Part shown: positions 45,187 to 52,296 of the stretch, one piece after another
How the letters are laid out: each line of letters starts with the position of its first letter
Position numbering within the stretch: position 1 is the stretch's first letter
Assembly (NCBI RefSeq): GCF_000238795.1
Contig: NZ_AFNK01000007.1
Location: forward strand, 124,001-188,000
From: Haemophilus sputorum CCUG 13788
GTDB taxonomy: Bacteria; Pseudomonadota; Gammaproteobacteria; Enterobacterales; Pasteurellaceae
Length of the DNA stretch: 64,000 bases
Reading direction: 5' to 3'
Made by a program: the position numbers and the translations under genes
The notes under the pieces: model-generated
The model's input: only the letters and a program-made list of their open reading frames with translations
Told to the model about the DNA's origin: nothing
Database searches by the model: none

Positions 45187-46683
45187 TTAATATCCTTGCG
45201 TTAATTTTCGGCTGGCTCTTGGTTTGCGACTGTGAGCTTTAACCGGCAACTGCACCAACTGACGGCTGGCATAATGTGCGAGCAATAAAGAAATTGCGGT
45301 GTCTCCGTGGCGTTTGTTTTTGCCGTCTGCACTTTTGGTTCGTTTATCGGGAATGCGTGGCACGCCTTTCACCACTTGGAACGAACGCAAATCGGCAAGA
45401 ATATCGGCATCTTTTGGAATGCTGTCGAGTTCGCCATCTTCGAGCGCGGCTTTAAATGGGGCGGTGTGTTCGCGATACCATTTTTCCGATAACTGCACGC
45501 AATCCACCAATGAACCAAACGCATCGCGAGCGGCTTCGGCTAAATAGCCCCCGTTCCCTCGTGCATCAAAAGCTGCACCGGCGAAACGTGGCAAATGCTT
45601 GAGAATAAACAACACAATTTGTTCTTGTTGCTTGTAAGGCATATTGCCTAGCTCCACAATCAACCGAACGCTTTTGGTTAAGTTTTGCTGTTGTGCTAAC
45701 ACCACAAAGGACGTCATATCGCCACTGCGGGCAAAGTCTTCGCCTAAAAAATGTAATTGCGTTTGATCTAAGGTTTGCAAAATCGGGGCAAGCGTGGTTT
45801 CACACCAATCCTGCATTTCCTGATAGCGTGTCGGTTCAGGCACAAGGCTAAAGCCATCTTTTGCCGTCATTCGGATTACGGGCGTGCTTTCGCTCATTTG
45901 GCGTTCAATCAACGCACGTGAGAGCCATAACCCTGTGCCGTTTTTCGGTACGCAGTAGTATTCTTCTTCCGCATCTTCTTTGGTTGCCGTGTCATTGAGT
46001 AGGTTTTCTTTCCACTCAGCTTCTTTTTCGGCTGTCCATTCTTGCTTGCTGACTTGGCAAATACGTTGGTATAGCCCTTCAGCACAGGCATCATCAAGGG
46101 TAATCGTATGTACCGAGTAGCGTTTTCTGCCTGCCCGACTGTCTAAGATCAGCTCATTGAAAAGGTTGTCCGCACCGTTGTGGGTAGAAATCAACCGTAC
46201 TTTTGCACCCCACATCGTAAGGGCAAGCGCGGCTTTTAATACTTCCGCAAGGTATTCGTGGAAGGCTGCTTCATCAATGACCACCACGCCTTGCATACCA
46301 CGCAAGTTTTTCGGGTTGCTGGAAAGGGCTTTTACTTTGAAGCCTGATGCAAAATAGATCACATAAGTCAGAATGTCCTTATCTTCATCTTGCAACACTT
46401 CTTCTTGAATTTCGCCTGCTGCATAGTTAAACGCCCTTGCCCACATTGCCACCGCATCAATAAATTCGCGTGCCATTTCCTTGTTTGACCCAATGTAGAA
46501 CACATCAGAGCCACCGTCTTTTTTAGCAAGGCTGGCAATCAAAGCATCATCAGCAGCTTCTGCCCACGTCAAACCTGTTCGACGAGATTTTTCAGCGATT
46601 TTGAGCTGGGATTTATCGGCTATCCAACGCTTTTGGTAGCCCAACAGTAGCTCGTTTGGGTCAAAGGGAATGATATCTTTCAC
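45187..46683 (-). CDS. Terminase large subunit (Mu gp28 family)
   Basis: 498 residues. The ATPase half has a Walker-A-like KSRRTGLTWAEA at about 32-43 and Walker B GVVVIDEAAFHEYL at about 132-145. The nuclease half has FLGEDFARSGDMTSFVVLAQQ (RNase-H-like, acidic) and FAGAAFDARGNGGYLAEAA. It packages headful DNA from integrated copies. Preceded by the small subunit with a one-base overlap. Confidence 0.92.
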   Translation of the reverse strand: MKDIIPFDPNELLLGYQKRWIADKSQLKIAEKSRRTGLTWAEAADDALIASLAKKDGGSDVFYIGSNKEMAREFIDAVAMWARAFNYAAGEIQEEVLQDEDKDILTYVIYFASGFKVKALSSNPKNLRGMQGVVVIDEAAFHEYLAEVLKAALALTMWGAKVRLISTHNGADNLFNELILDSRAGRKRYSVHTITLDDACAEGLYQRICQVSKQEWTAEKEAEWKENLLNDTATKEDAEEEYYCVPKNGTGLWLSRALIERQMSESTPVIRMTAKDGFSLVPEPTRYQEMQDWCETTLAPILQTLDQTQLHFLGEDFARSGDMTSFVVLAQQQNLTKSVRLIVELGNMPYKQQEQIVLFILKHLPRFAGAAFDARGNGGYLAEAARDAFGSLVDCVQLSEKWYREHTAPFKAALEDGELDSIPKDADILADLRSFQVVKGVPRIPDKRTKSADGKNKRHGDTAISLLLAHYASRQLVQLPVKAHSRKPRASRKLTQGY

Positions 46684-47225
46684 TATGCAATACCTAAAAT
46701 TTGCTGTTTGATTTTGTCTGCGGTTTCTGCCGACAAGCCAGCCTGAATTACGATTTTTTCCGTTTCTTCAGCAGCAAGTTCCGCACGCCGTTTCACATCA
46801 GCTTGATAGACTTTGAGCTTAGTGCTTGCTTGAATGAGTGATGCCACATTTTTGCCTGCAAAACTTAGGGCTTGGAATTTCTCCATCGGGGTCATCTCAT
46901 CATCTTCGGCTTCTTCAATATCGACCAAGGCATCAAATAAAGACGACTGCAACATCCCCATCAAGGCTTCACTGCGTTTGTCTTCCTTATCTTCTGCGCC
47001 TTCAGCGATAATACGTGCGGCTTCAGTGCTGTCTTTGATTGCCTTAAAACGGCGTTCAATTTTTTGCCCATAACGATGAATTGCCGACTTGCTAATTTGA
47101 TAGCCTTTTTCACGTAGTAGGTTTTCCAATTCCACATAGCCGGAAAAACCGTTCTCGGTTAAGGCTCGTTCCAGCCAACGGCGGACATCTTCAGGCAGTT
47201 TTTCGATACTTGAACGGGGAGCCAT
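46683..47225 (-). CDS. Mu gp27-like protein (DUF3486), terminase small subunit
   Basis: 180 residues: RSSIEKLPEDVRRWLERALTENGFSGYVELENLLREKGYQISKSAIHRYGQKIERR is the DUF3486 helix-turn-helix start. The rest is helical. Likely recognises packaging DNA for the gp28-like motor encoded immediately downstream. Confidence 0.87.
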   Translation of the reverse strand: MAPRSSIEKLPEDVRRWLERALTENGFSGYVELENLLREKGYQISKSAIHRYGQKIERRFKAIKDSTEAARIIAEGAEDKEDKRSEALMGMLQSSLFDALVDIEEAEDDEMTPMEKFQALSFAGKNVASLIQASTKLKVYQADVKRRAELAAEETEKIVIQAGLSAETADKIKQQILGIA

Positions 47226-47237
47226 ACCAGTTCCCCC

Positions 47238-47540
47238 TTACGCCCAATACTTTTCGGGGCGGGCAATACCGGCTTGGCAGTCGATGGTGTATTCCACAAT
47301 GTCCACGCCTAGGCGGTTAATATCGGCAAACCACACGCCGTGCGGTTGTTTGGTCAGTTCCACCAGTTTACGGTCAGAAAGATATTCCAACTGCTGACGG
47401 ATTTCGTGCGGTGTTACATTTGGGTAAATGCCTGCCATCACATCACGCAAAAATTGTTCGCTGGTGGTGTATGGCATGGCTTTGTGTAAAGTATTGAGCA
47501 AGTGCCAACGCATACCTTCTCGGCGGGCTTTTTCCATCAT
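47238..47540 (-). CDS. Mu gp26-like winged-helix protein
   Basis: 100 residues with a winged-helix feel (ARREGMRWHLLNTLHKAMPYTTSEQFLRDVMAGIYPNVTPHEIRQQLEYLSDRKLVEL). In Mu-like phages this gene lies between gp25 and the terminase small subunit. Role uncertain, perhaps regulatory or packaging-associated. Confidence 0.75.
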   Translation of the reverse strand: MMEKARREGMRWHLLNTLHKAMPYTTSEQFLRDVMAGIYPNVTPHEIRQQLEYLSDRKLVELTKQPHGVWFADINRLGVDIVEYTIDCQAGIARPEKYWA

Positions 47541-47845
47541 TTTGCACTCTCCATTTTGTATAAATCACTTAAGGTTTTGTGTAGGGCATCCATTTTGGCT
47601 TCCAGCACCGTTTGCCCGCGAATGTAGTCATCTCGCAACACATAAACGAGCGGCAGACTCGACTGCATTTGATTGAATTGCTTTTCCAATTCTTCCACTT
47701 TGTCATTGACTTTGAGCTGGTTTTGGTGGCGCTCCGACAGCGAGTTTTGAAACTGCGATACTAAAATCTTGGCGAAGCCAAAACAGCAACCGAGAAATGA
47801 CAGCAACAACCCGACCAAGTGCCAAAATTCCACGTTAATGGTCAT
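47537..47845 (-). CDS. Mu gp25-like protein (DUF2730)
   Basis: 102 residues from the ATG at 47845 (AGGAGACAAGTA upstream). An N-terminal membrane span (FWHLVGLLLSFLGCCFGFAKILV) is followed by a coiled coil, as in DUF2730. Its start overlaps the end of the Rz1-like gene. May contribute to lysis or host-envelope interaction. Confidence 0.78.
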   Translation of the reverse strand: MTINVEFWHLVGLLLSFLGCCFGFAKILVSQFQNSLSERHQNQLKVNDKVEELEKQFNQMQSSLPLVYVLRDDYIRGQTVLEAKMDALHKTLSDLYKMESAK

Positions 47846-48038
47846 TACTTGTCTCCTTGCAAATCTCCCGATAAGTCGCGTTATGCACCGCAATTTGACG
47901 GAGTGTTTCAGTGGTGTCTTGCCGACTGGCTTTAATTACCCCAAAACCCGAGCAGCTTGGGTTAATCACGGAGATCGCCTTGTTGTTGCAGGCGGTTAAT
48001 GACATCATCACGGCGAGAGCCACGAGTGTTTTCTTCAT
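47835..48038 (-). CDS. Rz1-like outer-membrane spanin lipoprotein
   Basis: 67 residues. Signal peptide MKKTLVALAVMMSLTAC with lipobox; mature protein short with one further Cys pair. It overlaps the Rz-like gene by 77 bp in another frame, the standard nested Rz/Rz1 arrangement. Completes outer-membrane disruption at lysis. Confidence 0.8.
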   Translation of the reverse strand: MKKTLVALAVMMSLTACNNKAISVINPSCSGFGVIKASRQDTTETLRQIAVHNATYREICKETSNDH

Positions 48039-48219
48039 TTTTCTTTCTCACTTCAAAATGTTTGACTTGGGTTTGCGCTACTGCTTTTTCCTGTTGCAGT
48101 TGCTCGTTTTGCTTAGACAAGCGGTCGATTTCTTGTCGAGATTTGCGGATTTTATAGGTGGCCATCATTGCTCCTACCAGACCCACTACAACAAAGCCTA
48201 AAATCAGATAATAAATCAT
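47962..48219 (-). CDS. Rz-like inner-membrane spanin
   Basis: 85 residues: N-terminal membrane span (YYLILGFVVVGLVGAMMATY) then a charged periplasmic coiled coil (SRQEIDRLSKQNEQLQQEKAVAQTQVKHFEVRKK). Partner of the nested lipoprotein; together they bridge the periplasm and fuse membranes. Overlaps the holin-like gene by 4 bp. Confidence 0.82.
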   Translation of the reverse strand: MIYYLILGFVVVGLVGAMMATYKIRKSRQEIDRLSKQNEQLQQEKAVAQTQVKHFEVRKKNEENTRGSRRDDVINRLQQQGDLRD

Positions 48220-48440
48220 TCTTCACGCCCCCGATTATTTAACGCATTGGCAAAGCCTTTCGTGGCTGCACCGCCAGCACAGAAAATAGCAAACGTAGTG
48301 AATAATTCGCCCACATAGGCACGGTCAAGCCACACGGCATAAACCAAAATGCCAGCCATCAATAAAGCCCCGAAAAATTGGATAAAGGCGGTGGTGGAAA
48401 GACGACCATCGTTGTTAGTAATCAATTCTTTGAGTGCCAT
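48216..48440 (-). CDS. Holin-like membrane protein (DUF2644 type)
   Basis: 74 residues from the ATG at 48440 (GGAG upstream). MALKELITNNDGRLSTTAFIQFFGALLMAG, then a second span around GELFTTFAIFCAGGAAT. Two membrane spans and the position beside the spanins and near the amidase suggest a holin or antiholin. The start overlaps the stop of the 30-residue gene (TAATG). Confidence 0.72.
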   Translation of the reverse strand: MALKELITNNDGRLSTTAFIQFFGALLMAGILVYAVWLDRAYVGELFTTFAIFCAGGAATKGFANALNNRGREE

Positions 48441-48532
48441 TAGTAACTCCAGCGTAAGTAAAACCATTGGGCAACCGTGCGACCTTTATTGATTGCACGG
48501 CTAATTTTGGCGTTATTGCTTAATTTTTTCAT
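48440..48532 (-). CDS. 30-residue basic peptide before the holin gene
   Basis: MKKLSNNAKISRAINKGRTV then AQWFYLRWSY. The ATG has GGAGAA nine bases upstream, and the stop overlaps the holin ATG (TAATG), suggesting translational coupling. It could act as a leader peptide controlling holin synthesis or be a small amphipathic lysis factor. No homologue known to me. Confidence 0.5.
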   Translation of the reverse strand: MKKLSNNAKISRAINKGRTVAQWFYLRWSY

Positions 48533-48551
48533 TGTGTTCTCCGTATTCTTC

Positions 48552-48590
48552 AAATCTCCCCCCGCCCCTCTTTTCTAAAGAGGGGGGCTT
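48552..48590. repeat. Palindromic interspersed repeat, copy 4
   Basis: AAATCTCCCCCCGCCCC then TCTTTTCTAAAGAGGGGGGCTT. Faces copy 5 at 48610 in inverted orientation, so the pair can form a large hairpin between amidase and holin genes. Confidence 0.8.
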
Positions 48591-48609
48591 AATTTTTCTC
48601 CGTTTTACC

Positions 48610-48647
48610 GTTCCCCTCTTTTGTAAAGAGGGGTTAGGGGAGATTTA
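48610..48647. repeat. Palindromic interspersed repeat, copy 5
   Basis: GTTCCCCTCTTTTGTAAAG then AGGGGTTAGGGGAGATTT, the inverse of copy 4. Its end touches the amidase stop codon. Confidence 0.8.
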
Positions 48648-49190
48648 TTTAAATAAATGCTCAACATTCACGACATCTTCACTATCTAGCCAGCTCCAAA
48701 CATCAAAACATGGGCAGTCTTTAATCCATTCATTCGGGCTGATTGTGCCGTCGCCGTTTAGGTCTGGGCTTAAATCACGATGTCCACAAATGCGAGCGCT
48801 GGGATATTTGGCTTCAAGCTCACGCAGTAAACGATGTAGGGCTTTCCATTGAGCTTCGGTGTATTCGCCGTGATTGCGTTTGTCTTTGGTAATCCCACCG
48901 ACCAAGCAAATGCCAATGCTGTTTAAGTTATGCCCTTTGACGTGTGCGCCTGTTTCGCCTTCTTTGCGACCAGTTTCGACAGTGCCGTCGGTGTCAATCA
49001 CAAAGTGGTAGCCAATATGTTGTAGATGAGAATTAAAGGCTTTGTAATTGCCAGCCAAGCGTTGAAAGCCACGTTGTTTGTGCCAGTCGTCAATGCGTTG
49101 AGCGGCGGTTTGGGTAGCGGTACGAAGTTGCTTGCCGTTTTGAGTGGCTGAGCAATGGATCACGATTTTGGTGATGGATGAGGTGTGCAT
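48645..49190 (-). CDS. N-acetylmuramoyl-L-alanine amidase endolysin (Amidase_2)
   Basis: 181 residues from the ATG at 49190. Zinc ligands are visible as the His of KIVIHCSA, the His of ICGHRDLS and the Cys of IKDCPCFD; YHFVIDTDGTV and GICLVGG complete the fold. No signal peptide, so release depends on the holin. RHDLS-PDLNGDG is the usual C-terminal loop. The upstream hairpin holds its GGAG site. Confidence 0.92.
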   Translation of the reverse strand: MHTSSITKIVIHCSATQNGKQLRTATQTAAQRIDDWHKQRGFQRLAGNYKAFNSHLQHIGYHFVIDTDGTVETGRKEGETGAHVKGHNLNSIGICLVGGITKDKRNHGEYTEAQWKALHRLLRELEAKYPSARICGHRDLSPDLNGDGTISPNEWIKDCPCFDVWSWLDSEDVVNVEHLFK

Positions 49191-49194
49191 AAAA

Positions 49195-49233
49195 AAACTC
49201 CAGTTATAAAGGATCACTTGATAACTGGAGTTT
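49195..49233 (-). promoter_or_regulatory. Hairpin with T-tract enclosing the endolysin ribosome-binding site
   Basis: AAACTCCAGTTAT pairs perfectly with ATAACTGGAGTTT (13 bp, 13-nt loop), followed on the minus strand by TTTTTTT and the ATG. Same design as the element before gpE. Confidence 0.75.
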
Positions 49234-49258
49234 ACTTAATGGTTGTGGGAACTGATTT

Positions 49259-49270
49259 TAAACTGGTTTA
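49259..49270. promoter_or_regulatory. Candidate late-activator dyad, copy 3 (lysis unit)
   Basis: TAAACTGGTTTA, 69 bp before the endolysin start, identical to copy 2. Corresponds to the Mu Plys position. Being symmetric, it could also serve the plus-strand gene at 49332. Confidence 0.55.
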
Positions 49271-49331
49271 TAACCTTTAAAATCGGTTTGTTGGAATAAT
49301 GGCGACAAATAAAACTGATTGGAGAACGACT

Positions 49332-49526
49332 ATGTGTTGCCTTAAACAAAAAATATGTCGCTGGATTATTAAATGTGGCTTAACCGTAAAATTTAGCAAT
49401 TTTATTGTTAAAAAGATGGAGAAATGCAAGAAAGGTTCTTGGTTGTGGTGGCGTTTAGCCAAGTTACATTTTAAATTTTTTGACCTTTCTTGCGTTATTT
49501 TTAAATGTGCTAATTCCAGCTCTTAA
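49332..49526 (+). CDS. Small Cys/Lys-rich protein on the opposite strand
   Basis: 64 residues from the ATG preceded by TTGGAGAACGACT. Highly basic with six cysteines (MCCLKQKICRWIIKCGLTVK...CKKGSWLWWRLAK...LSCVIFKCANSSS). No counterpart on the minus strand. Possibly a prophage-expressed accessory gene; no family recognised. Confidence 0.45.
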   Translation: MCCLKQKICRWIIKCGLTVKFSNFIVKKMEKCKKGSWLWWRLAKLHFKFFDLSCVIFKCANSSS

Positions 49527-50044
49527 TAAGGCAATTCAGTAACCTTACCATCAGGGGTTTCTCTATATTTGGCGGTTGGATATTCTGATTTACATACTGT
49601 ACAGAAAAACTCATCTTGATAACTTGATGATGCCATTGTCGCACCAACGTGTCTTCTACGTTGTTGCAATGTGATTGCCTTACCATCACTGTCATAGCAA
49701 CGCGGGCAGATATAATGTGTTACCGAACTAGTATTCGTAGATTTATACAACAGCAAAGGTTCTTCAAAAGATGTTGTATATTTAATCAACTTATATTGTT
49801 CTTTCTTCTCTTTTTCTTGCTTTAATTGAGCATTTTCTTCAGCCAACGCCATATAATCTGCTTGCATAGACATTATTGCGGTCTGCAAGGAGATTATAGT
49901 ATTGGTTAAATCAATGGCTTTTTGTTTGGCTTCTTGAATTTCTGTGGCGGTTTCAATATCTGATGTTAAATTTTTCAGCATAGTAACTTGGTTCGCCACA
50001 TCTTTAACCAAGCCGATTGCGGTACTAATTGAGCCTACGTCCAT
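49523..50044 (-). CDS. Coiled-coil protein with C-terminal zinc ribbon
   Basis: 173 residues. Helical/coiled-coil N-terminal half (residues 5-85, ETATEIQEAKQKAIDLTNTI, LAEENAQLKQEKEKKEQ) and CPRC...CTVC zinc-ribbon cysteines at about 110-150. Read after the repressor in the leftward unit. No function known; a regulatory or host-takeover role fits. Confidence 0.65.
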   Translation of the reverse strand: MDVGSISTAIGLVKDVANQVTMLKNLTSDIETATEIQEAKQKAIDLTNTIISLQTAIMSMQADYMALAEENAQLKQEKEKKEQYKLIKYTTSFEEPLLLYKSTNTSSVTHYICPRCYDSDGKAITLQQRRRHVGATMASSSYQDEFFCTVCKSEYPTAKYRETPDGKVTELPY

Positions 50045-50059
50045 ATTCTTCTCCTGATA

Positions 50060-50131
50060 TTATTTCTTTTTCTTCCCACCACAAATACTTTCACAAGGTA
50101 CGCCGTCTTTGTCGCGGTTGAAATAGCTCAT
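50060..50131 (-). CDS. Short excalibur-like peptide, probably a remnant
   Basis: From an ATG at 50131 it reads MSYFNRDKDGVPCESICGGK then KKK-stop. Read upstream without a start, the frame opens with LQQCD. The D-x-D-x-DG-x-x-CE pattern is the excalibur calcium-binding motif, normally the C-terminal domain of larger proteins. Probably a detached end, or a very small gene; no clear ribosome-binding site. Confidence 0.4.
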   Translation of the reverse strand: MSYFNRDKDGVPCESICGGKKKK

Positions 50132-50148
50132 ATCGCATTGTTGTAACT

Positions 50149-50799
50149 TTACTCATATTGTCTGAAATAATCCAAGTTAAACATTGGACACCAGTCAACA
50201 TTGTTTTCAACAGCCAATGCCTGAATTTGTTCTTTCCAAGAACCAAAGTGTTCTCCTCGCTCTATTGGGCGATTTTCTAATTTTTTGCAAGGAATGACAT
50301 ATTGAGTTTCTTTCTGCTTTGTTTTTTCATCAGAGAAAATAGATAAGGATAATCCTTGAGAATAGTAAACATCTCTGAACAATCTGTTAGTTAAAGATAA
50401 ACAATGTGACTTTGCATTTAAGCATTGGCAGGCATTTTGATAGCATTCTAATATAGAGCCTAAGCTATAATAGCCAGAACCAGTATATAGTTTTCCAGCA
50501 ACAAAAATTTGTTTTGTTGTCCAACCATCAACGTAACGTAGTAATAAAAGAGCTCTAGCAGCTTGTTCAGGGGTTTTATCGAAAGTACAAGTGTAAATTA
50601 TATCTTTGTCTAACTCATAAGATGAGAATTTAAAAGCTCCTGTGGCAATAGATAATGCCATTTTAAAATAAGGACTTTTAGTCTTGGCAAAAACGATTAC
50701 AAGTAAATTATTTTTTGATAATTCAATAGGATCATCATATTGCTCACTTTGATTTTTTAATTCCGTAATTTCGGATTTCTTTTGTTGTTCAGTTGTCAT
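50149..50799 (-). CDS. Hypothetical phage protein
   Basis: 216 residues, soluble, with Cys-containing helices (ECYQNACQCLNAKSHCLSL) and no signal peptide. Overlaps the next upstream gene by 4 bp, so it belongs to the leftward unit starting with the repressor. No recognisable domain. It may be expressed from the prophage, making it a candidate for host-modifying or exclusion functions. Confidence 0.6.
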   Translation of the reverse strand: MTTEQQKKSEITELKNQSEQYDDPIELSKNNLLVIVFAKTKSPYFKMALSIATGAFKFSSYELDKDIIYTCTFDKTPEQAARALLLLRYVDGWTTKQIFVAGKLYTGSGYYSLGSILECYQNACQCLNAKSHCLSLTNRLFRDVYYSQGLSLSIFSDEKTKQKETQYVIPCKKLENRPIERGEHFGSWKEQIQALAVENNVDWCPMFNLDYFRQYE

Positions 50800-51230
50800 T
50801 TTAATTCCTCAGTTTCAATCTCTTTAATCTCTTTTTCCACGTGTTGCCCAGCATTGTTAAAGACCAACGCCAAATAACCTGCCACTAAAAACACCAAATA
50901 ACCCACAGGGTGCAGGCTGCCTAAATACAGCCCCAGCAAGCAAATTACAAAGCCTACGAGCGTGAATATCACTAATCTTTGGCTTTGTTTTTGTAATAAG
51001 GCTTTGCGACGTTGCTCTTTTTCTTGCCATTCTTGATAGTCAAAATACTGCTTAATCCCAAAGGTGCATTTACCGTTGTAGCAGTATTCATTGAAACGGT
51101 AGCTTTCGCCACCGCACTGTGGGCAAATGACGATGTGTGGGCTGTTTTTATCAATTACTTTTTCTGGATGATGAAAGTGAGCTTCATTGATGTTGTTAAG
51201 CTGCTCAACATTGTCAATTTTAAAATCCAT
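50796..51230 (-). CDS. Zinc-ribbon membrane protein
   Basis: 144 residues. CPQCGGESYRFNEYCYNGKC at about 36-55 gives a zinc ribbon, then a helix and two membrane spans (LVIFTLVGFVICLLGLYLG, GYLVFLVAGYLALVF). Starts directly after the repressor stop and is likely co-expressed with it during lysogeny. That expression pattern suits an immunity or exclusion factor. Function unknown. Confidence 0.65.
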   Translation of the reverse strand: MDFKIDNVEQLNNINEAHFHHPEKVIDKNSPHIVICPQCGGESYRFNEYCYNGKCTFGIKQYFDYQEWQEKEQRRKALLQKQSQRLVIFTLVGFVICLLGLYLGSLHPVGYLVFLVAGYLALVFNNAGQHVEKEIKEIETEELK

Positions 51231-51743
51231 TTATTTCCCTTTCTTAAAATGAATACCACCTTCAAGGTGTTCGATGTTGTTTTGTTGTTCTACGTTGCCA
51301 ATGTGCATTTTTGTAGCGAAATTGCCTTGTGTTGTGTTAGCCTTTGCCGCCATTTTGGCAACATTCAAAATCATTTCTTTGCCTTCCTTACCAGCGGTGC
51401 GGAAATACTGCAAAAGCAGGTTCTCGGCTGGCATTAAATTTTCCATTTCTCGGTTTGGGTCAAAGCGTGGCTCATCAGGCTTAGGCATATCTTTTAACAT
51501 TTCCTGTTCTATCGCTTCATAGGTTTCACGGCGATGTCCAAGCAAGATGTAATCCATATCAAGGTTTAATTCTGGACATTTGGCTTTTAGGGCGAAAAGC
51601 TCTTTTTCGGGGAATTTTTGTTCTTTTTTTCGAGAGCTAAACGTTGTAACTGGCATTTCAATAGCTTTTGCAAAAGCAGCATCTGATTTCACACCTAAGC
51701 ATTCTTTAGCTCTTTTTAATTGATTTTCAAAATTTTCTACCAT
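51231..51743 (-). CDS. Phage repressor with CI-type helix-turn-helix
   Basis: 170 residues from the ATG at 51743. N-terminal HTH (QLKRAKECLGVKSDAAFAKAIEMPVTTFSSRKK...) resembles the phage CI repressor N-terminal domain. No LexA-like peptidase motif seen. Divergent from the Ner-like gene, with paired 15-bp operators between them. By position it maintains lysogeny, the role of Mu c. Confidence 0.8.
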   Translation of the reverse strand: MVENFENQLKRAKECLGVKSDAAFAKAIEMPVTTFSSRKKEQKFPEKELFALKAKCPELNLDMDYILLGHRRETYEAIEQEMLKDMPKPDEPRFDPNREMENLMPAENLLLQYFRTAGKEGKEMILNVAKMAAKANTTQGNFATKMHIGNVEQQNNIEHLEGGIHFKKGK

Positions 51744-51768
51744 TTTCGTATATTTCCACTTGATAAAC

Positions 51769-51796
51769 ATACGAATATCGTATACGATAATCGTAT
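51769..51796. promoter_or_regulatory. Two overlapping 15-bp operators
   Basis: ATACGAATATCGTAT and ATACGATAATCGTAT, both perfect ATACGA-N3-TCGTAT dyads sharing two bases (13-bp period). A third half-site (TTCGTATAT) lies in the repressor start region. Expected binding site of the repressor and/or Ner-like protein. Confidence 0.8.
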
Positions 51797-51844
51797 AAGT
51801 TGTTTTAACTTACTGAATTATACCACAACAATAGGAGCTAAATA

Positions 51845-52036
51845 ATGAGCAATGAAGCAAAAACCCCCGATCAAATTCGATTGGAGTTTTATCGAAATGG
51901 GCAAACTTTTCAGCAATGGGCGATTGAAAATGGCTATCACCCCGTGTTGGTGAGTAAGGTGCTAAACGGTGCCGTGAAAGCCAATCGCGGAAAAGGTTTG
52001 GAAGTTGCCGTGAAATTGGGCTTAAAAGCCGCTTAA
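51845..52036 (+). CDS. Ner-like early DNA-binding regulator
   Basis: 63 residues: TPDQIRLEFYRNGQTFQQWAIENGYHPVLVSKVLNGAVKANRGKGLEVAVKLGLK is a compact HTH of the phage-regulator type common as the first early gene in Mu-like phages. AGGAGC precedes the ATG. Probably turns down early and repressor promoters during lytic growth. Confidence 0.75.
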   Translation: MSNEAKTPDQIRLEFYRNGQTFQQWAIENGYHPVLVSKVLNGAVKANRGKGLEVAVKLGLKAA

Positions 52037-52113
52037 AACTTCTTTTGCTCTTTAACAATTTGGAAAAAACAGCGAAAAATCGACCGCTCTTTATAAAAAC
52101 AATAGGAGATTTT

Positions 52114-52296
52114 ATGCAGAAAGAAAAGAAATCAGACAAGCCTGACAGCCTGTCTGTTGAAGAAAAGGAAGCTACTTATCCAAAAGAGATAGTAGTTGGT
52201 CAAGATAAACGGATCTGTTATTCCGTTTTTGGGGAGTTGGCAATGCGTTTTCCACATCGTCCAAGCCGAGTTCGTAAAGCGTCTCAAAATCTTTAA
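52114..52296 (+). CDS. Small early protein, possibly truncated
   Basis: 60 residues from an ATG with TAGGAGATTTT upstream. The N-terminal half (QKEKKSDKPDSLSVEEKEA) is charged; the last 40 codons are antisense to the minus-strand gene at 52172-52459. Either an overlapping gene pair or a plus gene whose 3' end was replaced by the inserted minus gene. Confidence 0.4.
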   Translation: MQKEKKSDKPDSLSVEEKEATYPKEIVVGQDKRICYSVFGELAMRFPHRPSRVRKASQNL

